A stretch of DNA of 64,000 nucleotides from Streptomyces albogriseolus (GCA_014650475.1 BMVA01000012.1:112924-176923); one strand, 5' to 3'; counted from the stretch's first letter, positions 8,350 through 20,319 are shown. Notes: generated by a model not told the origin, from the sequence alone. Program-made: numbers and translations.

Positions 8350-8904
8350 CTACCCCTCGCGCCCCCGCACATCCAACGCGGCGAACTCCGCCAACGCATG
8401 ATCGAGCCACTGCGTCCAGAACGTCTCCAGATCGATCCCGGCCCGCAGCACAAGGTGCCGCAGCCGATCCTCCGTCCCGCCCTTCCCGGGAGGGAAATCC
8501 CTCCGCTCGATCTCCCGGTACGTCTCCAACTGCCGTGCGTGCAGCTCCCGATGACGCCGGAGATCGTCTTCCAGCCCCTCCGTCCCCACCACGGCAGCGG
8601 CCCGCAGCCGCAGCAGCAGCGCGTCCCGGTGCGGCTTCGGGTCCTGGGACGCGGCCGTCCAGCGGGCCAGTTCCTCCCGTCCCGCCGGCAGCACCTCGTA
8701 CGCCTTCTTCTGCCCGCGCGCGGGCTGCTCCGAGGGGAGGGCCCGGATCAGGCCCTCCCCCTCCAGCCTCCCCAGCTCCCGATAGATCTGCTGATGCGTC
8801 GCGGACCAGAAGTAGCCGATCGACCGGTCGAAGCGGCGGGTCAGCTCCAGCCCCGACGACGGCTTCTCGAGCAGGGCGGTGAGGATCGCGTGCGGGAGTG
8901 ACAT
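8350..8904 (-). CDS. PadR-family transcriptional regulator
   Basis: A 184-residue regulator with an N-terminal winged helix (MSLPHAILTALLEKPSSGLELTRRF; recognition region TRRFDRSIGYFWSATHQQIYRELGRLEGEGLI) and a long C-terminal helical dimerisation domain rich in charged residues (Vir-type). It lies 31 nt after the enoate reductase gene on the same strand and probably represses it. A TAGGAT -10 element at 8911-8916 ends 6 nt before the ATG and there is no Shine-Dalgarno, so it may also be expressed from its own leaderless transcript. PadR proteins typically sense phenolic or other small hydrophobic compounds; the ligand here is unknown. Confidence 0.9.
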   Translation of the reverse strand: MSLPHAILTALLEKPSSGLELTRRFDRSIGYFWSATHQQIYRELGRLEGEGLIRALPSEQPARGQKKAYEVLPAGREELARWTAASQDPKPHRDALLLRLRAAAVVGTEGLEDDLRRHRELHARQLETYREIERRDFPPGKGGTEDRLRHLVLRAGIDLETFWTQWLDHALAEFAALDVRGREG

Positions 8905-8910
8905 GCGCTC

Positions 8911-8916
8911 ATCCTA
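8911..8916 (-). promoter_or_regulatory. -10 element of predicted leaderless padR transcript
   Basis: TAGGAT lies on the minus strand with exactly 6 nt to the ATG at 8904. This TANNNT-N6-ATG spacing puts the predicted transcription start at the start codon. No good -35 is seen. Confidence 0.5.
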
Positions 8917-8935
8917 GGGACGGGCCGCGCCGGCC

Positions 8936-11444
<2,509 letters not shown>

Positions 11445-11697
11445 CGTGATCGCTCCTTCCGTGGTCGCACCGCCGCCCCCGCCCTCCCTCAGCAAAGCAC
11501 CGCACACCGGAACGCACTACCCGCGCGCCCCCCGCGCGCTCCTCCCACGGTGACGCGGCCGCCGTCACCGGCGAGGATGGGGGGAGCGCGGGAACGGGAC
11601 GGCAGGAGCGGCGGAAAATCGCCCTCGCGCGCGGTACAACAAAGGGACGGCGGCGCGGCGACGGCGTGCCGCGGACTCGGCGAAGGCGGGGCGTGGG

Positions 11698-13767
11698 ATG
11701 AGCGCAGCGTGGTCACTCCCGGCCGGCGGGGACGGTCCGGCGCGTCCCAGCGGGCTGCTCGACGTCCTGCGCGTGGCCTCGGTCGTCCTGGACGCCGAGG
11801 GGCGGATCGTGCTGTGGAGTCCCCAGGCGGAGGAGCTGTTCGGCTACACCGCTCAGGAGGCGCTGGGCCGGTACGCCGCCCGGATCATGGTGCACGAGGA
11901 GCACCTCGACCTGGTCAAGAAGCTGTTCGCCGAGGTGATGCGCACCGGACGGAGCTGGGCGGGCGCCTTCCCGATCCGGCGCAAGGACGGCGGGACCCGG
12001 CTGGTGGAGTTCCGCAACATGCGGCTGCTGGACGACCGGGGGCAGGTGTACGCCCTCGGTCTCGCGGTCGACCAGTCGACGGTGCGGCGCCTGGAGCAGG
12101 ACGTGGCGCTGTCCACCCGGATCGTCGCCCAGTCCCCCATCGGACTGGCCGTCCTGGACGCGGAGCTGCGCTATGTGTCGGTGAACCCGGCGCTGGAGCA
12201 GATGAACGGCCTGCCGGCCGACGAGCACCTGGGCCGCACGATGCGGGAGACGCTGCCGCTGGTGGACGCGGCGGCCATCGAGGAGGCGGCCCAGGAGGTG
12301 CTGCGGACCGGGCGGCCGGTGGTGGACCGGTCGATGACCGGCCGTACCCCGGCCGATCCGGACGCCGACCACGCCTGGACGGTGTCCCTGTACCGGCTGG
12401 AGAACACCCTCGGCACGGTGCTGGGCGTGGCCGTGTCGGTGGTGGACATCACCGACCAGCACCGCGCGAACGCCGAGGCGGAGACGGCGCGCCGGCGGAT
12501 CGCGCTGATCGCCGACGCCTCCGTACGGATCGGCACCACGCTGGATCTGGACCGCACGTCCGGCGAGCTCGCCGACGTGGCCGTCCCCGAACTGGCCGAC
12601 GCGGCCGCGGTGGACCTGCTCGACGCGGTCGTACGGGGCCGGCGCACCGTCCTCGGCCCGGCCGAGCCGGCGCTGATGCGGGCGCTGGCGGTGCGCTGGG
12701 CCGGCGCGTCCGACGTGGTGCCGGCCGCCGACCCGCCGGGCCGGGTGATCCGGTACGCGCCGGACCGGCTGATCACCGAGTGCGTGCGCACGGGGCTGCC
12801 GGTGATGGTGCCGCAGGTGAAGGACGAGGACCTGCTGCGGATCGCCCGTTCCCCCGAGGCCGCCGAGATACTGGCCCGGGCGGGCGTCCACTCGTACCTG
12901 GCCGTGCCGCTGATCGCGCGCGGGGAGGTGCTGGGCGCGCTCGACCTGATCCGCACACGCGATCCCCGGCCGTTCGACGAGGACGACCTGCTGCTCGCCC
13001 GGGAGCTGGCCTCGCGGGCGGCCTTGCAGATCGACAACGCGCGCTGGTACCAGAACGCCCGCGACACCGCGCTCACGCTCCAGCGCAGCCTGCTGCCCAG
13101 CCATCCGTCCGTGACGGGCGGTCTCGAGGTCGCCTCCCGCTACCAGCCGGCGGGCGCCACCAGCGAGGTCGGCGGCGACTGGTTCGACGTGATCCCGCTG
13201 GACGGCGACCGTACGGCGCTCGTCGTGGGCGACGTGATGGGCAGCGGCATCCCGGCCGCCGCCACCATGGGCCGGCTGCGCACGGCCACCCATACCCTGG
13301 CATCCCTCGGCCTCGACCCCGCGGTCCTGCTGGAGCACCTGAACCGGATCACCGTGGAGCTGGACGAGGCGATCGCCACGTGCGTCTACGCCGTCCACGA
13401 CCCGCGCGAGCGGCGCTGTGTCATCTCCAACGCGGGGCATCTCCCCCCGGCCCGCATCCGCGCCGGCCGGACGCCCGAGCTGCTGGACCTGCCCACGGGT
13501 GTGCCGCTGGGCGTGGGCGGGGTCGCCTTCTCCACGACCGAGGTGGACCTGGAGCCGGGCGACCGCCTCGTCCTCTACACCGACGGCCTGGTCGAGACCC
13601 GCCGCGACCCCCTCGACGCCCGCCTCGACCGCCTTCTCACCCTGCTCGACACCCCGGCCCACTCCCTGGACGAGGTCTGCGAACTCCTCCTCCGCACCCT
13701 GCACGAGCCGGACAACTTCGACGACGTGGCGCTGCTGATCGCCCGGGTCACGGCACCCGGGTACTGA
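11698..13767 (+). CDS. PAS-PAS-GAF sensor PP2C (SpoIIE-type) phosphatase
   Basis: A 689-residue cytoplasmic signalling protein. Order: PAS domain 1 (about 20-130, VVLDAEGRIVLWSPQAEELFGYTAQE), PAS domain 2 (about 140-255), a GAF domain (270-455, ending LLLARELASRAALQIDNARWY) and a SpoIIE-type Ser/Thr phosphatase (475-688: TLQRSLLPS, ASRYQPAGATSEVGGDWFDV, VGDVMGSGIPAAATMG, LVLYTDGLVETR). The aspartates in GGDWFD, GDVMG and YTDGL are the metal ligands of the PP2C fold. Such proteins dephosphorylate anti-anti-sigma factors after sensing redox, light or small ligands. There is no anti-sigma kinase domain attached. The Shine-Dalgarno is weak (GGCGGGG). Confidence 0.93.
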   Translation: MSAAWSLPAGGDGPARPSGLLDVLRVASVVLDAEGRIVLWSPQAEELFGYTAQEALGRYAARIMVHEEHLDLVKKLFAEVMRTGRSWAGAFPIRRKDGGTRLVEFRNMRLLDDRGQVYALGLAVDQSTVRRLEQDVALSTRIVAQSPIGLAVLDAELRYVSVNPALEQMNGLPADEHLGRTMRETLPLVDAAAIEEAAQEVLRTGRPVVDRSMTGRTPADPDADHAWTVSLYRLENTLGTVLGVAVSVVDITDQHRANAEAETARRRIALIADASVRIGTTLDLDRTSGELADVAVPELADAAAVDLLDAVVRGRRTVLGPAEPALMRALAVRWAGASDVVPAADPPGRVIRYAPDRLITECVRTGLPVMVPQVKDEDLLRIARSPEAAEILARAGVHSYLAVPLIARGEVLGALDLIRTRDPRPFDEDDLLLARELASRAALQIDNARWYQNARDTALTLQRSLLPSHPSVTGGLEVASRYQPAGATSEVGGDWFDVIPLDGDRTALVVGDVMGSGIPAAATMGRLRTATHTLASLGLDPAVLLEHLNRITVELDEAIATCVYAVHDPRERRCVISNAGHLPPARIRAGRTPELLDLPTGVPLGVGGVAFSTTEVDLEPGDRLVLYTDGLVETRRDPLDARLDRLLTLLDTPAHSLDEVCELLLRTLHEPDNFDDVALLIARVTAPGY

Positions 13768-14245
13768 GAACGCGGGACGCGTCGGGGGCGCCCACGAGGG
13801 GCCGCCCACGGCGGTGGCCGGACGCGCGGGGCGGCGGAGGCCGGACCTGCGGGGCTGAGGGCGACTCCGGGCAGTCGGCGGGCGGCGGGGCGGCCCGGGC
13901 GGATCGCGCGAACGGAGGGCGTGGGTCGCGGACGGGACGTCCCACTCCCCCGAGAAAGCACACCCGTCGGGCAGCCGTACGTCCGGGTGGACCTCGGCGG
14001 CGAACCAGGCGACGCCGCGCACCCGGGCGGCGGCCCGCAGGCCGAACACGGGCAGCGGCCGGCGCTCCGCGAGCACCCGCCCCGCCCTCCGCACGGGCGC
14101 GGGGTCGGCCGGCGCCTCCGCGAGCGCCTGGCGCGGAGGTGCCGCGGCAGCGTGAAGCGTCGGGCTCGCGGGCCGGCCAGTCCGCGCCCCCCGGGGGCCC
14201 TGACTCGCAGGAGGACGCCTGGCGCGTCACCGCGTTGTGCGCGCC
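13768..14245. other. 478-bp gap between phosphatase and methyltransferase genes
   Basis: No intact gene is evident. The stretch includes a coding-like fragment on the minus strand (13945-14165, listed separately) and GGC/GCGG-rich low-complexity sequence. No terminator hairpin stands out. Confidence 0.45.
13945..14165 (-). pseudogene. Possible gene remnant with coding-like composition
   Basis: One minus-strand frame has about 95% G/C at third positions and reads like real protein (AGRVLAERRPLPVFGLRA then ARVRGVAWFAAEVHPDVRLP), but it has no supported start and no stop. Past about 13945 it becomes arginine/proline-rich noise and runs antisense into the phosphatase gene. I do not recognise the family. 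The best explanation is a decayed or frameshifted small gene; an intact gene with an unusual start is less likely. Confidence 0.3.
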
Positions 14246-15100
14246 TCACGGCCGTGTGCCGATCACCACCTGGGCCGGGCGGTCCTCGCAGACCTCGACG
14301 TGTGCGTGGAGACCTGCGCCGGTGAAGGCGGACAGGGCCCTCCGGGTCTGGTGCGGGCTTGTCTCGACCAGGAGCCGGCCGCCCGGCGCCAGCCACGCCG
14401 GCGCCTCCGCGGCGACGCGGCGGAGGATGTCGAGGCCGTCCGCGCCGCCGTCGAGGGCGACGCGCGGCTCGTGGTCGCGGGCCTCCGCCGGGAGGAGGGC
14501 GATCTCGTCGCTGGGCACGTACGGGACGTTGGCGGCGAGGATGTCCACCCGGCCCCGCAGCCGTGCGGGCAGCGCGTCGAACAGGTCGCCCTGGTGGACG
14601 TGTCCGCCGAGGGACGCGACGTTGCGGCGGGCGCAGCGCACGGCGGCCGGCTCGATGTCGGCGGCGTGCAGGTCCACCGCGCCGAGCGCGGCCGCCAGCG
14701 CCGCGCCGACCGCGCCCGAGCCGCAGCACAGGTCCACGACGACGGAGGCGTCGGGCGCGAGGGCGAGCGCCTGCTCGACGAGGAACTCGGTGCGCCGGCG
14801 CGGCACGAACACGCCTGGTTCCACGAGGATCCGCCGGCCTCCGAACTCGGCCCAGCCGACGACGAGTTCGAGGGGCAGTCCGGCGGCGCGGCGGTCCACC
14901 ATCCCGTCGACGGCGCACGGGTCGCCGCCCGCCGCGGCGAGGATCATGTCGGCCTCGTCCTCGGCGAAGACGCAGCCCGCCGCGCGCAGCGTGGCCGCGA
15001 CGGCGTCACGGGACGGGAGGGCGGGAGAAGAGGGGGAAGGGTCGCAGCGGTGGGGCAAGAGCCTGGCCTTTCGGAAGCCGAAGGGCGCTCTCGGGGTCAC
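14246..15100 (-). CDS. Putative protein N5-glutamine methyltransferase (HemK/PrmC-like)
   Basis: An SAM-dependent methyltransferase of about 284 residues. An N-terminal helical domain (AVAATLRAAGCVFAEDEADMI) precedes the Rossmann-like catalytic domain: FVPRRRTEFLVEQAL, motif I VVDLCCGSGAVGAALAAAL, VDLHAADIEPAAVRCA, and NVPYVPS at the position of the glutamine-binding NPPY motif. In true PrmC the second residue is proline, so NVPY marks the divergent actinobacterial branch and the substrate is uncertain (release factors or another protein). The GTG at 15100 is a tentative start: its ribosome site is poor, and in-frame starts up to 15211 are possible. Confidence 0.75.
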   Translation of the reverse strand: MTPRAPFGFRKARLLPHRCDPSPSSPALPSRDAVAATLRAAGCVFAEDEADMILAAAGGDPCAVDGMVDRRAAGLPLELVVGWAEFGGRRILVEPGVFVPRRRTEFLVEQALALAPDASVVVDLCCGSGAVGAALAAALGAVDLHAADIEPAAVRCARRNVASLGGHVHQGDLFDALPARLRGRVDILAANVPYVPSDEIALLPAEARDHEPRVALDGGADGLDILRRVAAEAPAWLAPGGRLLVETSPHQTRRALSAFTGAGLHAHVEVCEDRPAQVVIGTRP

Positions 15101-15384
15101 CCGCTCCGGGTGGACCGTGTCGCTCGGACGTGAGAGCACCTGACCTGACAAGCGGTAATGGGTCTCACCTCCTCGGTGGACGGCCGGGTCGGTCCGCGGC
15201 CGGACGGCCACCCTATCCGACGATCACCGCGGCGGGTACGGCGCCCGCACAGGACGGTCGCGGACCGTCACGGGCCCCCCTGTGCACGGCGCCACACCGC
15301 CCCGTGCCGTGCGAGCGGCGGGCACCCCGTACCGTGGAGCGCGGAAACGCACCAGCACCACCCGCAACGGAAAACGCCGATCAC

Positions 15385-15982
<598 letters not shown>

Positions 15983-15990
<8 letters not shown>

Positions 15991-16750
15991 GCAGATGACG
16001 CGGCCGACGGCGCCGGCCACACGCTTCGCCGTGCCCGGGCGCATCGGCGTGAGCGAGCGGACCGCGTCGGTGTGGCGGACGGCCACGCTGACGGAGATCC
16101 GCCGGGAGACGCCCCGCGTGTCGACCTTCCGGTTCGCGGTGCCCGGCTGGCCGGGGCATGTGCCCGGCCAGCACCTGATGGTGCGGCTGGTCGCGGAGGA
16201 CGGGTACACGGCGCAGCGCCACTACTCGATCGCCTCGGCGCCGGACGACTCCGGGCACATCGAGCTGACCCTCGACCATGTGCGGGACGGCGAGGTCTCC
16301 GGGTGGTTCCACACGGTGGCCCGTCCCGGGGACCGGATCGAGATGCGCGGCCCGCTCAGCGGCTTCTTCGCCTGGCCGGGCGACCGGCCCGCGCTGCTGC
16401 TGGGCGCCGGCTCGGGCGTGGTCCCGCTGATGTCGATGGTGCGGCACCACCGCGCCCGCGGTCTGACCCTGCCCCTGCGCCTGCTGGTGTCGGCGCGTGG
16501 TCCGGAGGACCTCATCTACGCGGACGAGTACGGGCCGGAGACCACACCGGTGTTCACCCGGACCGCCCCGGAGGGCGTGGCCGTCGGACGTCTGGCCGCC
16601 GCACATGTGGCGCCGCTCCTGGCCGAGCAGCCTCCCAGTGGGTGGGAGGCCTATGTGTGCGGCTCCAACTCCTTCGCCGAGCACGCCTCCAGGCTGCTGG
16701 TGGCCGCCGGCCAGCCCGTCGAGCGCATCCGCATCGAACGCTTCGGCTGA
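15983..16750 (+). CDS. Ferredoxin-reductase-type FAD/NAD(P) oxidoreductase
   Basis: A 255-residue FNR-like protein: an FAD-binding beta-barrel (about 25-125, with GQHLMVRLVAEDG and RHYSIASAPDDSG) and a NAD(P)-binding domain (about 130-250, with LLLGAGSGVVPLMSMVRH and YVCGSNSFAEHAS). It lacks a fused 2Fe-2S domain, so it must pass electrons to a separate partner. The preceding overlapping molybdoprotein gene is the obvious candidate. Start is GTG at 15983 (coupled) or ATG at 15995. Confidence 0.9.
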
Positions 16751-16930
16751 CCCGGTCCCACCCGTACGCCGGACCTGCGGACGGCGTCGTTTCGCGCGCC
16801 CGCCGCCGGGGCACCCGGCCCGGACCTGTTCCGCGGGTGCCGTGAGACGCGCCCCGGAGCCGCTGGGTCCGCCGCCCCGCCCGGCCTGTCACCCTCCTCG
16901 GCCGCGGTGGACGGCGAGGGGAGGCAGAAG

Positions 16931-17524
16931 ATGCGAACGCGGGTGCTGTCCCGGCGGCGGCGCGGCCCGCTGTGCCGCCGGTCGGACGTCGTCGAGGCGT
17001 GGACGGCCGTGGCCGTGGCCGTGCTGCTGTGCCTGACGGTTCCGTCGGCGGGCGTGCTCACCACCCGGTGGGCGTACGAGGACGCGCGGGCGGCCGCCGA
17101 CCAGCAGCGCGCCGAACGCCATCGGGTGCGCGCCGAGGTCCTGGAGCGCCCTTCGAGGGCACGCCCCCCGTCGGAGGCGGAGTCCGGTTCGGAGCGGCGG
17201 CGCGCCTCCCGGGCGGCCGTCCGCTGGGCGGACCCGGACGAGGGCACGCGGACGGCCCTGGTGCGGGTCCCGGCCCATGCCCGCCCGGGCGACCCGGTGC
17301 ATGTCTGGCTGGACTCGCGGGGCCGCGAGGTGCTGCCGCCGGTCGACGACGCGTCGGTGTGGCAGTACGGGGTCGGCATGGGCACCCTGGCCGGAGGCAG
17401 CACGGCGGCCGTGCTCCTGCTCGCGCACCGCGCGGTGCGGCGGGTGGCGCTGCGCCGCCGGCTCGGGGAGTGGGAGCGGGACTGGGCCCGCACCGGACCG
17501 CTGTGGACGCACCGCGGCGTCTGA
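16931..17524 (+). CDS. Rv1733c-family membrane protein
   Basis: A 197-residue protein with two transmembrane helices, about residues 22-43 (VEAWTAVAVAVLLCLTVPSA) and 147-167 (VGMGTLAGGSTAAVLLLAHRAV). The basic N-terminus and C-terminus would be cytoplasmic and the central charged domain outside. This two-TM plan with the RRSDVVEAW opening and WLDSRGREV motif is that of the actinobacterial Rv1733c family; in M. tuberculosis Rv1733c belongs to the DosR regulon. Function unknown. GGGAGG lies 6 nt upstream of the ATG. Confidence 0.8.
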   Translation: MRTRVLSRRRRGPLCRRSDVVEAWTAVAVAVLLCLTVPSAGVLTTRWAYEDARAAADQQRAERHRVRAEVLERPSRARPPSEAESGSERRRASRAAVRWADPDEGTRTALVRVPAHARPGDPVHVWLDSRGREVLPPVDDASVWQYGVGMGTLAGGSTAAVLLLAHRAVRRVALRRRLGEWERDWARTGPLWTHRGV

Positions 17525-17664
17525 GAGCCCCTCGCGCCCCTGCACGGAGCAACCGCTTTCCAGACCGTCCACCAGCGCCTTCTCCGCCGAACCCTGGCGA
17601 GGCGCCGCATGATCCACGTACCGTGTCCTCGCTTCGCACGGTCCCTTCACGAAGGCGGTCCCAG

Positions 17665-18633
17665 ATGGCCCTGTTCGACCTTTCCCTCGACAAGCTGCGC
17701 ACGTACCGCAGCGCGTCCACGGAGCCCGAGGACTTCGACGCGTTCTGGTCCGGCACGCTTGACGAGGCGCGCCGGCACGACCTGGACGCGCGGTTCGAGC
17801 CGGTCGACACGGGACTGACGACCGTGGAGGTCTTCGACGTGACGTTCGCCGGGTTCGGCGGCCACCCCGTCAAGGGCTGGCTGACCCTGCCCGCCGGCGC
17901 CGGCGCGCCGCTGCCGCTGGTGGTGGAGTTCGTCGGGTACGGCGGCGGCCGCGGGCTGCCGCACGAGCATCTGCTGTGGGCGTCCACCGGGCGGGCGCAC
18001 TTCGTGATGGACACCCGCGGCCAGGGCAGCGCGTGGGGCGGGGGCGGGGGCACCGAGGACCCGGTGGGCTCCGGTCCGGCGTTCCCCGGTTTCATGACGC
18101 GCGGCATCGACGCCCCGGAAACCTACTACTACCGGCGGGTGTTCACCGACGCGGTGCGCGCGGTGGAGGCGGCGCGGTCGCACCCGCTGACCGACGCGAG
18201 CCGTACCGTGGCCATGGGCGGCAGCCAGGGCGGCGGCATCACGCTCGCGGTGGGCGGCCTCGTCCCGGACCTGGCGGGCATCGCGCCGGACGTGCCGTTC
18301 CTGTGCGACTTCCCGCGCGCCACGACCCTCACCGACCGCAACCCGTACCGGGAGATCGGCAGCTTCCTCAAGACGCACCGCGGCCGCGCGGCGGACGTCC
18401 GGCGCACCCTGTCGTACTTCGACGGCGTGCACTTCGCCGCCCGCGGCACCGCGCCCGCCCTGTTCTCGGCGGCGCTGGAGGACCAGACGTGTCCGCCCTC
18501 CACGGTGTTCGCCGCCTTCAACGCCTGGGCGCACGAGGACAAGACGATCGAGGTGTACGACTTCAACGACCACGAGGGCGGCGGCCCCTACCAGGAGGCG
18601 GCGCAGCTGCGCTGGATGCGGGACCGCGCCTGA
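17665..18633 (+). CDS. Acetylxylan esterase / cephalosporin deacetylase (CE7 family)
   Basis: A 322-residue alpha/beta hydrolase without signal peptide. It opens with the CE7 N-terminal MALFDLSLDKLRTYRSAST...DFDAFWSGTL and has VKGWLTLP, DTRGQGS (oxyanion region), the nucleophile elbow MGGSQGGG, the acid in LEDQTCPP and the catalytic His in NDHEGGG. CE7 enzymes remove acetyl groups from xylo-oligosaccharides and also act on cephalosporin C. Cytoplasmic location suggests that it deacetylates imported oligosaccharides. It is followed by a HutC-type regulator on the same strand, 122 bp on. Confidence 0.9.
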   Translation: MALFDLSLDKLRTYRSASTEPEDFDAFWSGTLDEARRHDLDARFEPVDTGLTTVEVFDVTFAGFGGHPVKGWLTLPAGAGAPLPLVVEFVGYGGGRGLPHEHLLWASTGRAHFVMDTRGQGSAWGGGGGTEDPVGSGPAFPGFMTRGIDAPETYYYRRVFTDAVRAVEAARSHPLTDASRTVAMGGSQGGGITLAVGGLVPDLAGIAPDVPFLCDFPRATTLTDRNPYREIGSFLKTHRGRAADVRRTLSYFDGVHFAARGTAPALFSAALEDQTCPPSTVFAAFNAWAHEDKTIEVYDFNDHEGGGPYQEAAQLRWMRDRA

Positions 18634-18676
18634 CGTACCGCACGGTTCCGGCCGAACTGCCGGACCGGCCTTCCCT

Positions 18677-18692
18677 GTTGGTGTAGACCACT
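18677..18692. promoter_or_regulatory. dre-like operator upstream of the HutC/GntR regulator
   Basis: GTTGGTGTAGACCACT differs from the DasR-responsive element consensus (ACTGGTCTAGACCAGT) at four positions; its core TGGTGTAGACCA has one change. It lies 64 bp before the start of a GntR regulator of the same HutC subfamily, so it may be an autoregulatory site or a genuine DasR target. A second TAGATCTGGTGG step follows immediately. Confidence 0.5.
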
Positions 18693-18755
18693 GCTAGATC
18701 TGGTGGCTCAACGGGCCCGCACGGCCACGGAACGTCACCTACAGGAGGGCGCGGC

Positions 18756-19514
18756 ATGGCCCGCACCACCCCGCACCAGCATGTCCATCCCCGACGGACC
18801 CTCGGCGACGGGGAGCCGCTCTACCGGAGGGTCGCCGCCGAACTGCTCGGCGAACTGCGCACCGGCGCCGTACCGCCCGGCGAACGGCTGCCCGGCGAGC
18901 GCCAGTTGGCCGAGTACTTCGGGGTCAGCAGGGAGACCGTACGGCAGGCGCTGCAACTGCTGCGGCGGGAAGGGCTGGTCGCCACCGACCGGCGGGGCAG
19001 CCATGCCGCGCTGCCGGGCGTGCCGGTGGAGGCGCCGGCCGCCGCCGGTTTCCCGCTCGGCGCGCGGCAGGCGGGGCGGGACACGGTGGCGCGGGCCACC
19101 GTCGCCTGGGAGGTCCCGCCGCCGGGTCACGCGGAACCTCTCGGGCTCACGCCCGGCCGGCCCACGCTCGTGCACCGGTACTGGTCCGCGTCGCCCGGCG
19201 GGCGGGAGCGGCGCACGGCGGTGACATCGTTTTCCGCGGTGGCGCTCGCGGAGGTGGAGGAGCTGGCCCGCTACCGCGACCGGGCCGACGGCACCGGCGC
19301 CGCCGAACTGCGCCGGACCTACGACTGGATGCGCCGGGCGGGCCTGTCGCTGCACCACCGCGACACCATCACCCGCATCGCGAGCACCCCGTCGGTGCGG
19401 GTCACCCGGCAGGTGCACGACCAGCACGCCCGGCCGCTGGAGCTGACGGAACTGGTGATGGACGCCCAGCAGGACGTGCTGGTCTACGAGTTCATGGTGC
19501 CGGCGGCGGTCTGA
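18756..19514 (+). CDS. GntR-family regulator, HutC subfamily (UTRA ligand domain)
   Basis: A 252-residue regulator. N-terminal winged helix about 18-88 (LYRRVAAELLGELRTGAVPPGERLPGERQLAEYFGVSRETVRQAL) and a UTRA-type effector domain about 100-245. HutC proteins sense sugars, amino sugars or histidine derivatives and bind TGGT...ACCA-type palindromes; such a site lies upstream. The position after the CE7 esterase suggests control of oligosaccharide use, but this is inference. Its last 31 nt overlap the end of the convergent thioesterase gene. There is a GGAGGGCG ribosome site. Confidence 0.9.
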   Translation: MARTTPHQHVHPRRTLGDGEPLYRRVAAELLGELRTGAVPPGERLPGERQLAEYFGVSRETVRQALQLLRREGLVATDRRGSHAALPGVPVEAPAAAGFPLGARQAGRDTVARATVAWEVPPPGHAEPLGLTPGRPTLVHRYWSASPGGRERRTAVTSFSAVALAEVEELARYRDRADGTGAAELRRTYDWMRRAGLSLHHRDTITRIASTPSVRVTRQVHDQHARPLELTELVMDAQQDVLVYEFMVPAAV

Positions 19515-20281
19515 GGGGCCATCGGCTCGCGCACCACGCGGGCCTGCCGGGCCGCCGCGAGGAGGCGCCGGTCCGCCGACCACACGGCGCTGTCGTCGAC
19601 CGCCCAGCCACCGCCCGCGTGGTCGGTGCGGATGCGGACCAGGCTCCAGCCGTGCGCCGCGCCGTCGTCGAGGGCGTCGGTGAAGTGCACGGTCATCTCG
19701 GCGGTCGGGACCGGGCGCGGGGTCTTCCAGCGGGCGTAGAGGGCGGGCGGCAGGACGTCCGCGAGCGTGGCGACGGCCGCCGCGTCCACCGGCCGGTCGT
19801 CCCGGAAGCGTACCCACGCGACGAGCACGGCCCGGGGGCCGCCGGTCAGCGGGAGGTCGGCGGTGGCGGGGCGTATCTCCAGCTGGCGGGCGAAGAGCGC
19901 GAGGTCGGCGGGGAGTTCGACGGGGACGCAGTCGTCCGGGCCGGGCACCTCGGGGGCGGTGAGCCCGGCGTGCGCGGGGCCGCCGCGGCCGGTCCCGAAC
20001 AGCGCGGAGCCGAGGACGACCGGCTCGCCGTCCTGGTGCCCGGTGAAGAGGCAGGTGGCGGTGCGCCGGCCGGCCGCGGGCGCGGTCCCGGAGAAGCGCA
20101 GCGGGCCGGTCCCGACCGGGGCCAGGTAGTGCGTGGTCAGCGAGCGCACCGGCCGGTCCCGGCCGGCGAACGAGTCGCGTACGGCGGTCAGCGCCGCACC
20201 GGCGACCCAGCCCCCGTGCATGCCCTCCCAGGACCACCAGCGGGGGTCGGTCTGCGTCGCGTCATAGGCAGTCGTCGTCAC
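19484..20281 (-). CDS. Acyl-CoA thioesterase-like double-hotdog protein
   Basis: A 265-residue protein with two hotdog folds in tandem, as in TesB-like thioesterases: GGWVAGAALTAVRDSF and VRSLTTHYLAPVGTGPLRFSG in the N-terminal half, and EMTVHFTDALDDGAAHGWSLVRIRTDHAGGGWAVDDSAVWSADRRLLA in the C-terminal half, including the typical Asp-rich DDSAVW strand. It should hydrolyse acyl-CoA esters; the chain specificity cannot be read. GTG start without Shine-Dalgarno, with a complete promoter directly upstream, so it is predicted leaderless. The 3' end overlaps the convergent GntR gene by 31 bp. Confidence 0.85.
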   Translation of the reverse strand: MTTTAYDATQTDPRWWSWEGMHGGWVAGAALTAVRDSFAGRDRPVRSLTTHYLAPVGTGPLRFSGTAPAAGRRTATCLFTGHQDGEPVVLGSALFGTGRGGPAHAGLTAPEVPGPDDCVPVELPADLALFARQLEIRPATADLPLTGGPRAVLVAWVRFRDDRPVDAAAVATLADVLPPALYARWKTPRPVPTAEMTVHFTDALDDGAAHGWSLVRIRTDHAGGGWAVDDSAVWSADRRLLAAARQARVVREPMAPQTAAGTMNS

Positions 20282-20288
20282 GCGAGCC

Positions 20289-20319
20289 ACTCTAGGCGGG
20301 TGAGTTGGAAAATCCAACT
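20289..20319 (-). promoter_or_regulatory. Leaderless promoter of the thioesterase with palindromic operator
   Basis: On the minus strand, TTGGAT is the -35 (20312-20317), a 17-nt spacer follows, and TAGAGT (20289-20294) is the -10, 7 nt before the GTG. A perfect inverted repeat AGTTGGA-AAA-TCCAACT covers 20303-20319 and overlaps the -35. It is a strong operator candidate; no adjacent regulator faces it, so the binder may be distant. Confidence 0.6.
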
